Shown here piece after piece: positions 26,455-34,251 of a stretch of DNA of 64,000 bases; the stretch's first letter is position 1, and every line of letters starts with the position of its first letter. Under the pieces are notes generated by a model that made no database searches, was not told where the DNA came from, and saw only the letters and a program-made list of their open reading frames with translations. Origin of the DNA: CG1-02-35-72 sp045046885 (lineage in GTDB: Bacteria > Bacteroidota > Bacteroidia > Flavobacteriales > Flavobacteriaceae); contig JASFYX010000009.1 of the NCBI GenBank assembly GCA_045046885.1, forward strand, positions 62,001 to 126,000, in the 5' to 3' direction. The position numbers and the translations under genes were made by a program.

Positions 26455-29400
26455 TTATTTGTCAATAATTCTTATGAACGATGGTAAAATGATAAGCAAA
26501 ATTGGTATGGCTGCTAAAAAACCACCTATCACCGCAATAGCAAGAGGTTGATGCATTTGAGCGCCTGTGCCAATGCCTAGCGCTAAAGGAGTCAACGCCA
26601 CTATGGCTGCAAATGACGTCATTAAATTTGGACGTAATCTAATTGACACCGAAGACACGATAGCTTCGTCTAGTGGTTTACCCGATTTTCGTTCTGTATC
26701 ATACTGTAAATACGTAAAAATTGAAGCTTCGCCAACTATCCCAATTATCATAATAATACCGATGTAGCTACCAACATTTAACGTAATGTTAAAGAGGTAC
26801 AACAAAATCAAACTACCTGCAGGACCTAAAGCAATTAAAACAATAAACATTAAACCAATTTTTATCTTTTTAAATAAAAATAAAATAACCAAAAAAACTA
26901 AAAGGGTTGCCAAGATTAATATTAAGCCTAATTCTCTAAAAGCTTGCTGTTGTTGTTTAAATTCTCCACCATATTCAATGGTGTAACCTTGTGGTAAATT
27001 GATGTTTTTTTGAATGGCTCTCTGAATATCTTTTAAAGTACTTCCTAAATCTCTATTGTTTAATCGAGCCGTGATATAACCTACATTTTTTAGGTTTTCT
27101 CTGTCAATTTCAGACGATCCTTTTGATAAGATGGTTTTTGCAAAATCTGATAAAGACCTAAGTTGTCCATTTGATAACATTAAAGATTTATTTTTTAAAC
27201 TATTGACACCTGTTTTTTGCCAATTATTTTGAATCATTCTGATATTTGTCATCTGATTTTTATCTAGAATGGATCCGACTACAACACCTCCTATCTGTGT
27301 CTCTAATTGAAACTGAAAATCGCTTGGTGTTAAATTATAGCGTCTGAGTTTAGCTACATCTGGGATGGTTGTTGTTGCGGGACCAGCAATAATAATACCG
27401 TCAAACACATCGGCTGTACCTTTTACTTTTGAAACCAAAGTGGCTATTTTTTTTGAATAGTTTTGGATGATCTTTTGATCAGAACCAAATAGTTTAATAG
27501 CTATGGGCTGAACAGAACTCATCAAATCGCCAAGCATATCGCCTATTACTTGACCAAAATCTACTTGAAGCGCTGGAATTTTTTGAGCTACTCTTTGTCT
27601 AATCTCATCAATAACCTCAGTTGTTTTTAAATGGCGTTTATCTTTTAACTGAATAAGGTAATCACCTCTATTAGGCTCGGTAATAAAAAACCCCATTTGT
27701 GTTCCGGTACGTCTGGAATAGGATGATATTTCAGAAATTTTAGCTAAAATAGCATCTACTTTTATCAACATATTATTGGTTTCTTCTAAAGTAGAACCCG
27801 GCGGACTCACATAATCTAGAACAATGGCACCTTCATCCATTTCGGGTAAAAATCCCGATGGCAATTTTGGAAATATAATGATGATGCTAAGTAAAAAACC
27901 AATAACTACCAAAAGCGCTATCACTGGTTTTTTAATCACATAAGCCACCCATTTTTTATTTTTATGAGGTTTTGTTTTTAAGGCGGGTGCATTCTTGAAA
28001 ATGAATATATAAAGTGCCGGTAATAAAGCCCAAGTTACTGCAAAAGATGCTGTTAAGGTAATGATCATTGTTTGGGTTAAAATAGTAAAATAAGCCCCTG
28101 CAATTCCACTCATTATAGCAAAAGGCAGAAAAATAACAATAGTGCTCAATGACGAACCAACCATAGCTGGGAATAAAAATTTAATGGCCTTTTTAACGAT
28201 AATATTGTAGGATTCTTCGGGATGTTCTTCTTTGGTTCTGTGTATTTGTTCAACAATTACCACAGCATCATCAATTACCAAACCCAAGGCAGCCGCAATC
28301 GCGCCAAGCGTCATAATATTAAAATTGTAACCATAATAATATAAACCAACCAAACTGAGTGCTAATGAAACCGGTACTGTTATCAAAATTATTAAGCTAC
28401 TTCTTAACGAGTATAAAAAAAGTAAGGTAATCAGTAAAGCTAATGATAAGCCAATCCACAATACATCACGAATGCTTTTTACCGACCCATTTACAAAATC
28501 AGCTTGATTATAAAAAGGTTTTAAAACAATGCCTTTTGGTAAAATTCTTTGGTTAAGCGTTTTTATTCTTGCCGATAATTTACTGTTAATACTGATTAAA
28601 TTGGCTTCGGGATTTTTAATAACCGCAATCAATGGTACATTTTTACTATTTGCTTTTATTTTAATATATTGCTGTTCTTCGGCTATTTTTACGGTAGCAA
28701 TATCTTTGATTTTGATAATACCTTGCGGCGTACTTTTTACAATGGTATTTTTAAGCTGATTTAAATTTTTTATAGTGGCATCGGTAAGACTTAGATATAA
28801 ATGCCTATAATCTTTTATAAAACCATTGGCTTGAATAAAATTTGTTGAAGCTAAAACGTCTTTCAGTTTGGTAGGTGTAATACCAAATACACTCATTTTT
28901 TGTTGGTCTAACAACAACTGATATTCTTTTGTTTTACCGCCAACAACGGCCGCTTCTCTAACACCACTAATTTGTTCTAAGTAAGGTTTTATGGTATACA
29001 GCGCCAATAACCTGAGTTCAATGGGACTTTTATTCCCTTCTAAAGAATAACCTGCGATGGGTAAAATAGAAGGATTCATTTTTTCTATTACCAATTTTAC
29101 GTTAGCCGGTAAATCTTGTTTGATTTCTGAAATTCTTGATTCTATTTGTTGTTGGGCAACATTTAAATCGCTACTCCAATTGTAAAAAGCAGAAATCTCA
29201 CTACTACCTCTTGAAGTAACACTTTTTATATTTTGAAGGTTTTCACTTTTTTTAATGGCTTCTTCTATAGGACGTGTAACGGTAATCAACATATTTTCTG
29301 CTGGTTGATCACCATTGTCAGCAATGATTTTTATTTTTGGAAAAGTAACATTTGGCAGTAATTCTGTTTTCATATTTTGGTAAGCGTAAACACCCGCAAA

Positions 29401-29466
29401 AACAATAAGAAGTATAACTATAAGCAAGGGGTTTTTATACCTACTGTAAAAATTAAATTGTTTCAT
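26455..29466 (-). CDS. Efflux RND transporter permease (HAE-type)
   Basis: Inner-membrane proton-driven RND pump, 1003 residues, with twelve transmembrane segments and two periplasmic loops. TM4 carries the charged pair D399-D400 in GLVIDDAVVIVEQ, typical of hydrophobic/amphiphilic-drug (HAE) pumps rather than the heavy-metal (HME) branch. The N-terminal YQNMKTELLPNVTFPKI segment is characteristic of Bacteroidota members. Adaptor and outer-membrane factor genes lie immediately upstream (the ATG abuts the adaptor stop). Substrate unknown. Confidence 0.92.
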   Translation of the reverse strand: MKQFNFYSRYKNPLLIVILLIVFAGVYAYQNMKTELLPNVTFPKIKIIADNGDQPAENMLITVTRPIEEAIKKSENLQNIKSVTSRGSSEISAFYNWSSDLNVAQQQIESRISEIKQDLPANVKLVIEKMNPSILPIAGYSLEGNKSPIELRLLALYTIKPYLEQISGVREAAVVGGKTKEYQLLLDQQKMSVFGITPTKLKDVLASTNFIQANGFIKDYRHLYLSLTDATIKNLNQLKNTIVKSTPQGIIKIKDIATVKIAEEQQYIKIKANSKNVPLIAVIKNPEANLISINSKLSARIKTLNQRILPKGIVLKPFYNQADFVNGSVKSIRDVLWIGLSLALLITLLFLYSLRSSLIILITVPVSLALSLVGLYYYGYNFNIMTLGAIAAALGLVIDDAVVIVEQIHRTKEEHPEESYNIIVKKAIKFLFPAMVGSSLSTIVIFLPFAIMSGIAGAYFTILTQTMIITLTASFAVTWALLPALYIFIFKNAPALKTKPHKNKKWVAYVIKKPVIALLVVIGFLLSIIIIFPKLPSGFLPEMDEGAIVLDYVSPPGSTLEETNNMLIKVDAILAKISEISSYSRRTGTQMGFFITEPNRGDYLIQLKDKRHLKTTEVIDEIRQRVAQKIPALQVDFGQVIGDMLGDLMSSVQPIAIKLFGSDQKIIQNYSKKIATLVSKVKGTADVFDGIIIAGPATTTIPDVAKLRRYNLTPSDFQFQLETQIGGVVVGSILDKNQMTNIRMIQNNWQKTGVNSLKNKSLMLSNGQLRSLSDFAKTILSKGSSEIDRENLKNVGYITARLNNRDLGSTLKDIQRAIQKNINLPQGYTIEYGGEFKQQQQAFRELGLILILATLLVFLVILFLFKKIKIGLMFIVLIALGPAGSLILLYLFNITLNVGSYIGIIMIIGIVGEASIFTYLQYDTERKSGKPLDEAIVSSVSIRLRPNLMTSFAAIVALTPLALGIGTGAQMHQPLAIAVIGGFLAAIPILLIILPSFIRIIDK

Positions 29467-30383
29467 CAGTTTAATTTTTTAGGATGGATGATATGCACTT
29501 GCGCTGTGTCCGATAAACCATAACCACCATTTGAAATAATTTTATTTGAAAGTTTTAACGCAGGATTTAGCAATTGAATAATTGAATCATCTTGATAACC
29601 TAGATTAACAAGTGTTTTAATTGCTGTACTGTCATTAATCATTTTCATAACCCAAAAATCGGTTTGTTCTTCATTAGCGTATAAAGCTTTTTTTGAGATA
29701 AAAAATCCGTTTTTAATTTCGCCATTAAGGCTTTTAACGGTTAGATTCATATCCTGAGCTAAAAATTGAAATTTTAAAAGCCGTACAACCCAGGGCTGCT
29801 TTTGATTAAACGAATTGTTTTGAGATAATTTTCTTTCAAATACACCATTAATTATAGTTCCGTTTGGTAATTTAACCTGACAAGAACTGTTTAATTTCAC
29901 TTCCTCATTTAAAGGAACATAAGTGATTACTACTAAAGAATTTTTTTTAATATTTGTAGCTAAAACATCGCCTTCTTGAACATAATCACCAACCTGAAAA
30001 TTAACGGCAGTTATAAAATTTGATTGATGTGCTTTAATTATTATGGGTGAAATATTTATGAGACTTTTATCTAAATTAGCGTGTTCTAAAGCGGCTAATT
30101 CCTTAGGTTTTATAACAAATAAAACATCATTATTTTTAACCTCTTGTCCCACCGAAATTTTAACTTTTTGAATGACTCCAGAGATGGGACTTTTTACCGA
30201 AGTGGTATTTAGGTATTTACTAACTCCTTGATAAGTATGCCATAATTTCAAACTTTTAACAAATGGCTTTGCAAGCTCAACATCTGTTTTAGAATTGGTA
30301 TAAGTATCGTTTTGTGGGGTCGCGTTTTTGCAATTAGCAAATAACAATAACACAAATAACCCTCCTAAATATTTAATAGTCAT
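29466..30383 (-). CDS. Periplasmic adaptor subunit (HlyD/MFP-like) lipoprotein
   Basis: Membrane fusion protein linking the RND pump to the outer-membrane factor. It has a lipobox at residues 14-18 (LFANC, Cys18), a lipoyl-like motif (SPISGVIQKVKISVGQEV, about 64-81) and a beta-barrel region. At 305 residues it is short for the family, and the alpha-helical hairpin is greatly reduced (about 107-115 links the two lipoyl halves directly), like CusB-related adaptors with short hairpins. It sits between the TolC-like gene (3-bp gap) and the RND gene (overlap of 1 base). Confidence 0.87.
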   Translation of the reverse strand: MTIKYLGGLFVLLLFANCKNATPQNDTYTNSKTDVELAKPFVKSLKLWHTYQGVSKYLNTTSVKSPISGVIQKVKISVGQEVKNNDVLFVIKPKELAALEHANLDKSLINISPIIIKAHQSNFITAVNFQVGDYVQEGDVLATNIKKNSLVVITYVPLNEEVKLNSSCQVKLPNGTIINGVFERKLSQNNSFNQKQPWVVRLLKFQFLAQDMNLTVKSLNGEIKNGFFISKKALYANEEQTDFWVMKMINDSTAIKTLVNLGYQDDSIIQLLNPALKLSNKIISNGGYGLSDTAQVHIIHPKKLN

Positions 30384-30386
30384 AGT

Positions 30387-31661
30387 TTAATTATTTAAAT
30401 AATTATAATCGTTTATAAGTTCATATAAATCTATTTTATGAAACTCATAATTCAATTTTGATTGGTTGTATTGGCTGATAACACTCAAATAATTTATAAT
30501 GCTAACCTGTGCTTTTTGGACTTCAATTTTAAATAAATTAAGTATTTTTTTATTGGATTCTAAAAATTTATGTTCCGATTCTAAATTTGTTTTGCTTGCG
30601 ATAATAGTATTTAACAAGCCATCTTTATTTATCTGAATTTCGATTTTTTTAAGTTGTTTGTTTTTTTGAGTCTTATCTATTAAAAGTTGTTGCTGTTGGG
30701 TGTTTATCTTTTTTTGATGACCATCAAACAAGGTGTAACTTAATTGTAAACCCGCACTAAAACCTATTTTGCGATTGATGTTGGTTAGACTAGTGGCATT
30801 TAAACCTGTATTGGTGTAAAATTTAATTTGAGGTAAATAATTATTGTTAAATATCTTTTTATTCAACTCAAACCCTAAACTATCTTTTTTATAAGATTCT
30901 AAAAATAATGACGAACTATTTTCTGTAGTTTTGAGGCTAATCGGACTGTTTTCTAAATAACTTGAGTTGGTATTGGTAACACCTGATGCTGCTTGCAATT
31001 GTTGCATTTTTATTTTAAGTGTAGCTTTTAGGCGTTCTAAATTTAAAGTTTCTGTCTGTAAACTGATTTTAAATAATTGATAATCGGTAAGTTTATAAAT
31101 ACCTTTATTAGTTAAGGCTTTAATTATTTTTAATTGTGTTTTTAAAAATTTTAGATTTTGGAGGCCAGTGGCGTATGCTATTTGTTGTCGATAGGTTTCT
31201 AAATACAAAAAACTAATATTTTTTTTGATTAACAATTTTAAAAGGGCTTTATTGGTTTTTAGACCATTGACTTCTACTTTAATTTTAGATTTCAAGTTAG
31301 TTGTGACTTTTTTGTTTAAGATTGGTAATTCTGCATTTAAAAGCGCACTATAATTACCACCATTGGTAATGCCAACATCGTAACCAATCGCTTTATTTGA
31401 TGGGTTTGTTGATACCAACTGCCCATTGTTATTAAAGTAAGGTGTAAATAAATAGTCGGCACTAACAAAAATTTTTGGTTTGTTGTATTGCGCTTCTATT
31501 TTTGATATATCTAAATTTTTAAATTTTATTTGATAAGCTATATCATTTAAATTTAAATTGTTTTTATAAGCCTTCTCAATATAAAAATTCAAGTTGTTTT
31601 GAGCCGTTAATAGCGTAGTGAAAAACAACAGTATAGTAGTAAAATTGTAAAATAATCTCAT
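30387..31661 (-). CDS. TolC-family outer-membrane factor
   Basis: 424-residue outer-membrane channel of the OEP/TolC family, with a signal peptide (about 1-20) and two repeats of long amphipathic helices, each followed by barrel strands (IGYDVGITNGGNYSALL; IGFSAGLQLSYTLFDG). The second repeat contains the common YTLFDGHQKK motif. First gene of the tripartite pump operon, with its own promoter in the 54-bp gap after the histidine kinase stop. Confidence 0.88.
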   Translation of the reverse strand: MRLFYNFTTILLFFTTLLTAQNNLNFYIEKAYKNNLNLNDIAYQIKFKNLDISKIEAQYNKPKIFVSADYLFTPYFNNNGQLVSTNPSNKAIGYDVGITNGGNYSALLNAELPILNKKVTTNLKSKIKVEVNGLKTNKALLKLLIKKNISFLYLETYRQQIAYATGLQNLKFLKTQLKIIKALTNKGIYKLTDYQLFKISLQTETLNLERLKATLKIKMQQLQAASGVTNTNSSYLENSPISLKTTENSSSLFLESYKKDSLGFELNKKIFNNNYLPQIKFYTNTGLNATSLTNINRKIGFSAGLQLSYTLFDGHQKKINTQQQQLLIDKTQKNKQLKKIEIQINKDGLLNTIIASKTNLESEHKFLESNKKILNLFKIEVQKAQVSIINYLSVISQYNQSKLNYEFHKIDLYELINDYNYLNN

Positions 31662-31680
31662 AAAATAAAGAATTATGATA

Positions 31681-31715
31681 CAAATTTAACCTTGGAATCT
31701 AAAGACTTTTTGAAG
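31681..31715 (-). promoter_or_regulatory. Response-regulator-type promoter of the tolC-adaptor-RND operon
   Basis: Read on the minus strand: CTTCAAA (31715-31709), 4 bp, CTTTAGA (31704-31698), 9 bp, then TAAATTTG (31688-31681). Its 7-mers are identical to those at the PepSY-like promoter, with the same 11-bp period and 9-bp gap. The ATG is 19 bp downstream. The element fills the space between the kinase stop and the tolC-like start. Confidence 0.68.
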
Positions 31716-32960
31716 TTATATTAAAATAGAAAAAGTGAGTTTGCTGTCGCTTTGACTTACTTGTAATTTTAGTCCGCTAGCATCGGTTATTTTTTTAACA
31801 AGCGCTAAGCCCAGACCAACCGAATTAGAGTCAGTTCCAACTTTATAAAATCGTTTAAAAAGTTTGTCTAAATTTAAAGATTGGCCATTGGTGGTATTTG
31901 TAATTTCAAAAGAATTAACAGTTGTTCTGACAGAAATAGCACCTTTATTTATATTGTGATTGATAGCGTTAGAAATTAAGTTGTTAATCAGAATATTGGC
32001 TAAAAACGGACTCATGTTTAATTTAAACATAGCCTTTAAGTCGGTTTCTACCTTGATATTTTTTGAAGCAATAATAGTTTTAAACAAATCTAATTTTTGT
32101 TTGATAAGGTCTGATAAATCTACTTTTTCAACATCGGTAAATTGGTCATTATCAATTTTTGAAAGCAATAATAAATTTTTATTCAGCTTGGTCAATTTTT
32201 TTATTTCTTGATAGCTTTGGTATATTTTTGCGTGGACAGATTCTGACAAATTGGTTTGCATCACTTCTTCTAAACTCATCAAAATAACAGCCAAAGGAGT
32301 CTGTAATTCGTGTGAAGCATTTTCTGCAAATTCTTTCAAATTGTTATAATCGGTTTGCAGTTTATTAATTAATTGTGTCACAACTTGGTTTAAACTATCA
32401 AACTCATCAATATTTGTAGTGAGCAATTTTAATTCTTTAGGATGTTGCAAACTTATTTTTTTAATTTGGTTTAAATTGTATTCAAATTTTTTCCAAACAG
32501 AAGCAATCTGCCTTTTATTAATTACATACGAAAATGTAAACGCTAAAAACAACATAGTTAATAAAGGTAAAATAATAGCCAATAATAGATCTTCGTTTTC
32601 TACAGACGATTGCCTTATTTTTAAAAGATAATAAGTGTCTTTTATCTTGACAATTGTTTGATATTCATAATAAAGTTCAACTTCATTTTCTAAATTATCT
32701 TTTAGATAAATTTGTTTATATTTTGATTTAATTTCAAAGCTATCCTTAATTTTTTGGGTTTCATAAAGTGGAAATAGTTGGGGTAAGACGCCTGATTTAG
32801 TAATTTCATTTTTAATCATAAATTCCTTTTCGGCTAATTTTTCTTTGGCATTTAGTAATATTACTTTACTAATTACCACATAGCTTATAGAGGATATGAC
32901 AACGAATAATATTAATATTAAACTTATATAATTTCGATTTATTTTTTTATTAAACTTCAT
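31716..32960 (-). CDS. Sensor histidine kinase
   Basis: Inner-membrane kinase with two TM segments (about 11-33 and 126-147) enclosing a roughly 90-residue periplasmic sensor region. The HisKA domain has H217 in AENASHELQTPLA, and a HATPase domain follows with N box NILINNLISNAINHN and G2 box SVGLGLALVKK. The G1 box is weak. The frame opens earlier at 32987, but the ATG at 32960 overlaps the response-regulator stop by 11 nt and gives a normal N-terminus (MKFNKKINR, 414 residues). It is translationally coupled to the regulator and likely controls the neighbouring efflux genes. Confidence 0.9.
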   Translation of the reverse strand: MKFNKKINRNYISLILILFVVISSISYVVISKVILLNAKEKLAEKEFMIKNEITKSGVLPQLFPLYETQKIKDSFEIKSKYKQIYLKDNLENEVELYYEYQTIVKIKDTYYLLKIRQSSVENEDLLLAIILPLLTMLFLAFTFSYVINKRQIASVWKKFEYNLNQIKKISLQHPKELKLLTTNIDEFDSLNQVVTQLINKLQTDYNNLKEFAENASHELQTPLAVILMSLEEVMQTNLSESVHAKIYQSYQEIKKLTKLNKNLLLLSKIDNDQFTDVEKVDLSDLIKQKLDLFKTIIASKNIKVETDLKAMFKLNMSPFLANILINNLISNAINHNINKGAISVRTTVNSFEITNTTNGQSLNLDKLFKRFYKVGTDSNSVGLGLALVKKITDASGLKLQVSQSDSKLTFSILI

Positions 32961-33633
32961 AGTCTGTAAATTTATAACCCATACCATAAACAGTTTTTAC
33001 ATAATCCGAACCGTTTAATTCAGCTATTTTCTTTCTCAAATTCCGGATATGCGTATAGATAAAGTCGAAATTATCAACCAAATCAATGGCATCATCCCAA
33101 AGATGGGTGGCAATGGCTTCTTTGGTGAGCATGCGGTTTTTGTTTACTATAAAATAGAGTAGTAATTCGTATTCTTTTTTAGTTAAAGTTAACGGATTGT
33201 TGTTCACAAAAACTGTATTGGCATTGGTGTCAACGCTAATTTCATTAAAAATTACTTTTGAATGTCCATTGTAGTTTTTACGCCGTAGCAAGGCGTTAAT
33301 TCTGGCGTTGAGTTCCGATAAATCAAAGGGTTTGGTAATATAATCATCGGCACCAAGATTTAAGCCTTCCAACTTATCATCTAATGAATTTTTAGCCGAA
33401 ACAATTAACACACCTGATTCAATATTTTTCGATTTTAAAAATTTTAGCAATTGCAAACCATTACCATCGGGCAACCCAATATCTAACAAAATGACATCGT
33501 AGCTATATGAAATGAGTTTATCTTCAGCTTCAAAATAATTTTTAGCCTGCGAGACTTTAAACCCCTGATCTGTTAAAAAAGTGTGTAACAATTTTGATAT
33601 ATCTATATCATCCTCTACAATCAGAATTTTCAT
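32950..33633 (-). CDS. OmpR/PhoB-family response regulator
   Basis: 227-residue two-component regulator. The receiver domain (1-115) has the acidic pair in VEDD, phosphoacceptor D51 in ILLDIGLPDG, Ser in LIVSAKN and Lys in ITKPF. The winged-helix DNA-binding domain (about 128-225) contains LTKKEYELLLYF and the recognition-helix region THIRNLRKKI. OmpR-type proteins bind tandem repeats with 10-11 bp period, matching the sites at 33655-33672, 31698-31715 and 26431-26448. The -7 box at 33638-33645 implies a leaderless or nearly leaderless mRNA. Confidence 0.93.
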   Translation of the reverse strand: MKILIVEDDIDISKLLHTFLTDQGFKVSQAKNYFEAEDKLISYSYDVILLDIGLPDGNGLQLLKFLKSKNIESGVLIVSAKNSLDDKLEGLNLGADDYITKPFDLSELNARINALLRRKNYNGHSKVIFNEISVDTNANTVFVNNNPLTLTKKEYELLLYFIVNKNRMLTKEAIATHLWDDAIDLVDNFDFIYTHIRNLRKKIAELNGSDYVKTVYGMGYKFTDYEV

Positions 33634-33637
33634 AGTA

Positions 33638-33672
33638 CAAATTTATTTAATAAATCTAAAGAAATTCTAAAG
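33638..33672 (-). promoter_or_regulatory. Autoregulatory-type promoter of the response regulator gene
   Basis: Read on the minus strand: CTTTAGA (33672-33666), 4 bp, CTTTAGA (33661-33655), 9 bp, then TAAATTTG (33645-33638). The two half-sites are identical, an exact 11-bp direct repeat. Only 4 bp separate the -7 box from the ATG at 33633, so transcription should start at or next to the start codon. Confidence 0.68.
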
Positions 33673-33781
33673 ATGCCATTTTAATATTTGCAATAGTTAA
33701 TTATCAAACAAAAGAAATTGCTTAGCAACGAAAAACTAAGTATAATAATTGGCGAAAGCATTTGTAAATTAAATCAAATAT

Positions 33782-34249
33782 TTATGGATAATATTTTTTA
33801 TCCGTCTCAGCCAAATCAGCAAGACGCAAATATTTTTTCACACCATTTATAAAGTAAGTCAAAACAGCTTCGTTTGCTTTAAGTGTGTAGGGTATTTTAG
33901 TGATAGGTTTCTTAGTAATTTTCTTTTGAGAGGGTTCAATTTCTAATCTTACAGGAACTCTAGGGGTGCTGTAATAACCCATTAAAACAAGCGTATCTTT
34001 TTTAATATGGATTTCTAACAGAGTGCCTTTACCGTTAAAATAAAGAGAATCGGCTTTAAAGCTTTTAGACGTATTCATTAATTTAAGGACAACATTAGTG
34101 CCTTTTACACCTGGCTGACCCCCCGTCCAATTATAATAGGTTTTGGTTACAATTTTAAATGGAAGCTTGTTGTTTATTTTACCAGATTTACAGTTTGTTA
34201 AAAAACTTAGTAGTATTAATCCTAAACCGAAATAAATAATTTTTTTCAT
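33782..34249 (-). CDS. Small lipoprotein of unknown function
   Basis: 155 residues with a lipobox at residues 17-20 (LTNC, Cys20) and a beta-rich body. No named family recognised. It follows the PurF-like gene by 2 bp on the same strand, so it is probably cotranscribed with it. The remaining upstream gene order gives no functional hint. Confidence 0.7.
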   Translation of the reverse strand: MKKIIYFGLGLILLSFLTNCKSGKINNKLPFKIVTKTYYNWTGGQPGVKGTNVVLKLMNTSKSFKADSLYFNGKGTLLEIHIKKDTLVLMGYYSTPRVPVRLEIEPSQKKITKKPITKIPYTLKANEAVLTYFINGVKKYLRLADLAETDKKYYP

Positions 34250-34251
34250 TT

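Noticed and set aside
26455..29466. Heavy-metal RND pump (CusA type)
   Set aside because: TM4 carries the DD pair of HAE pumps, and no Met cluster or metal-binding neighbour is seen.
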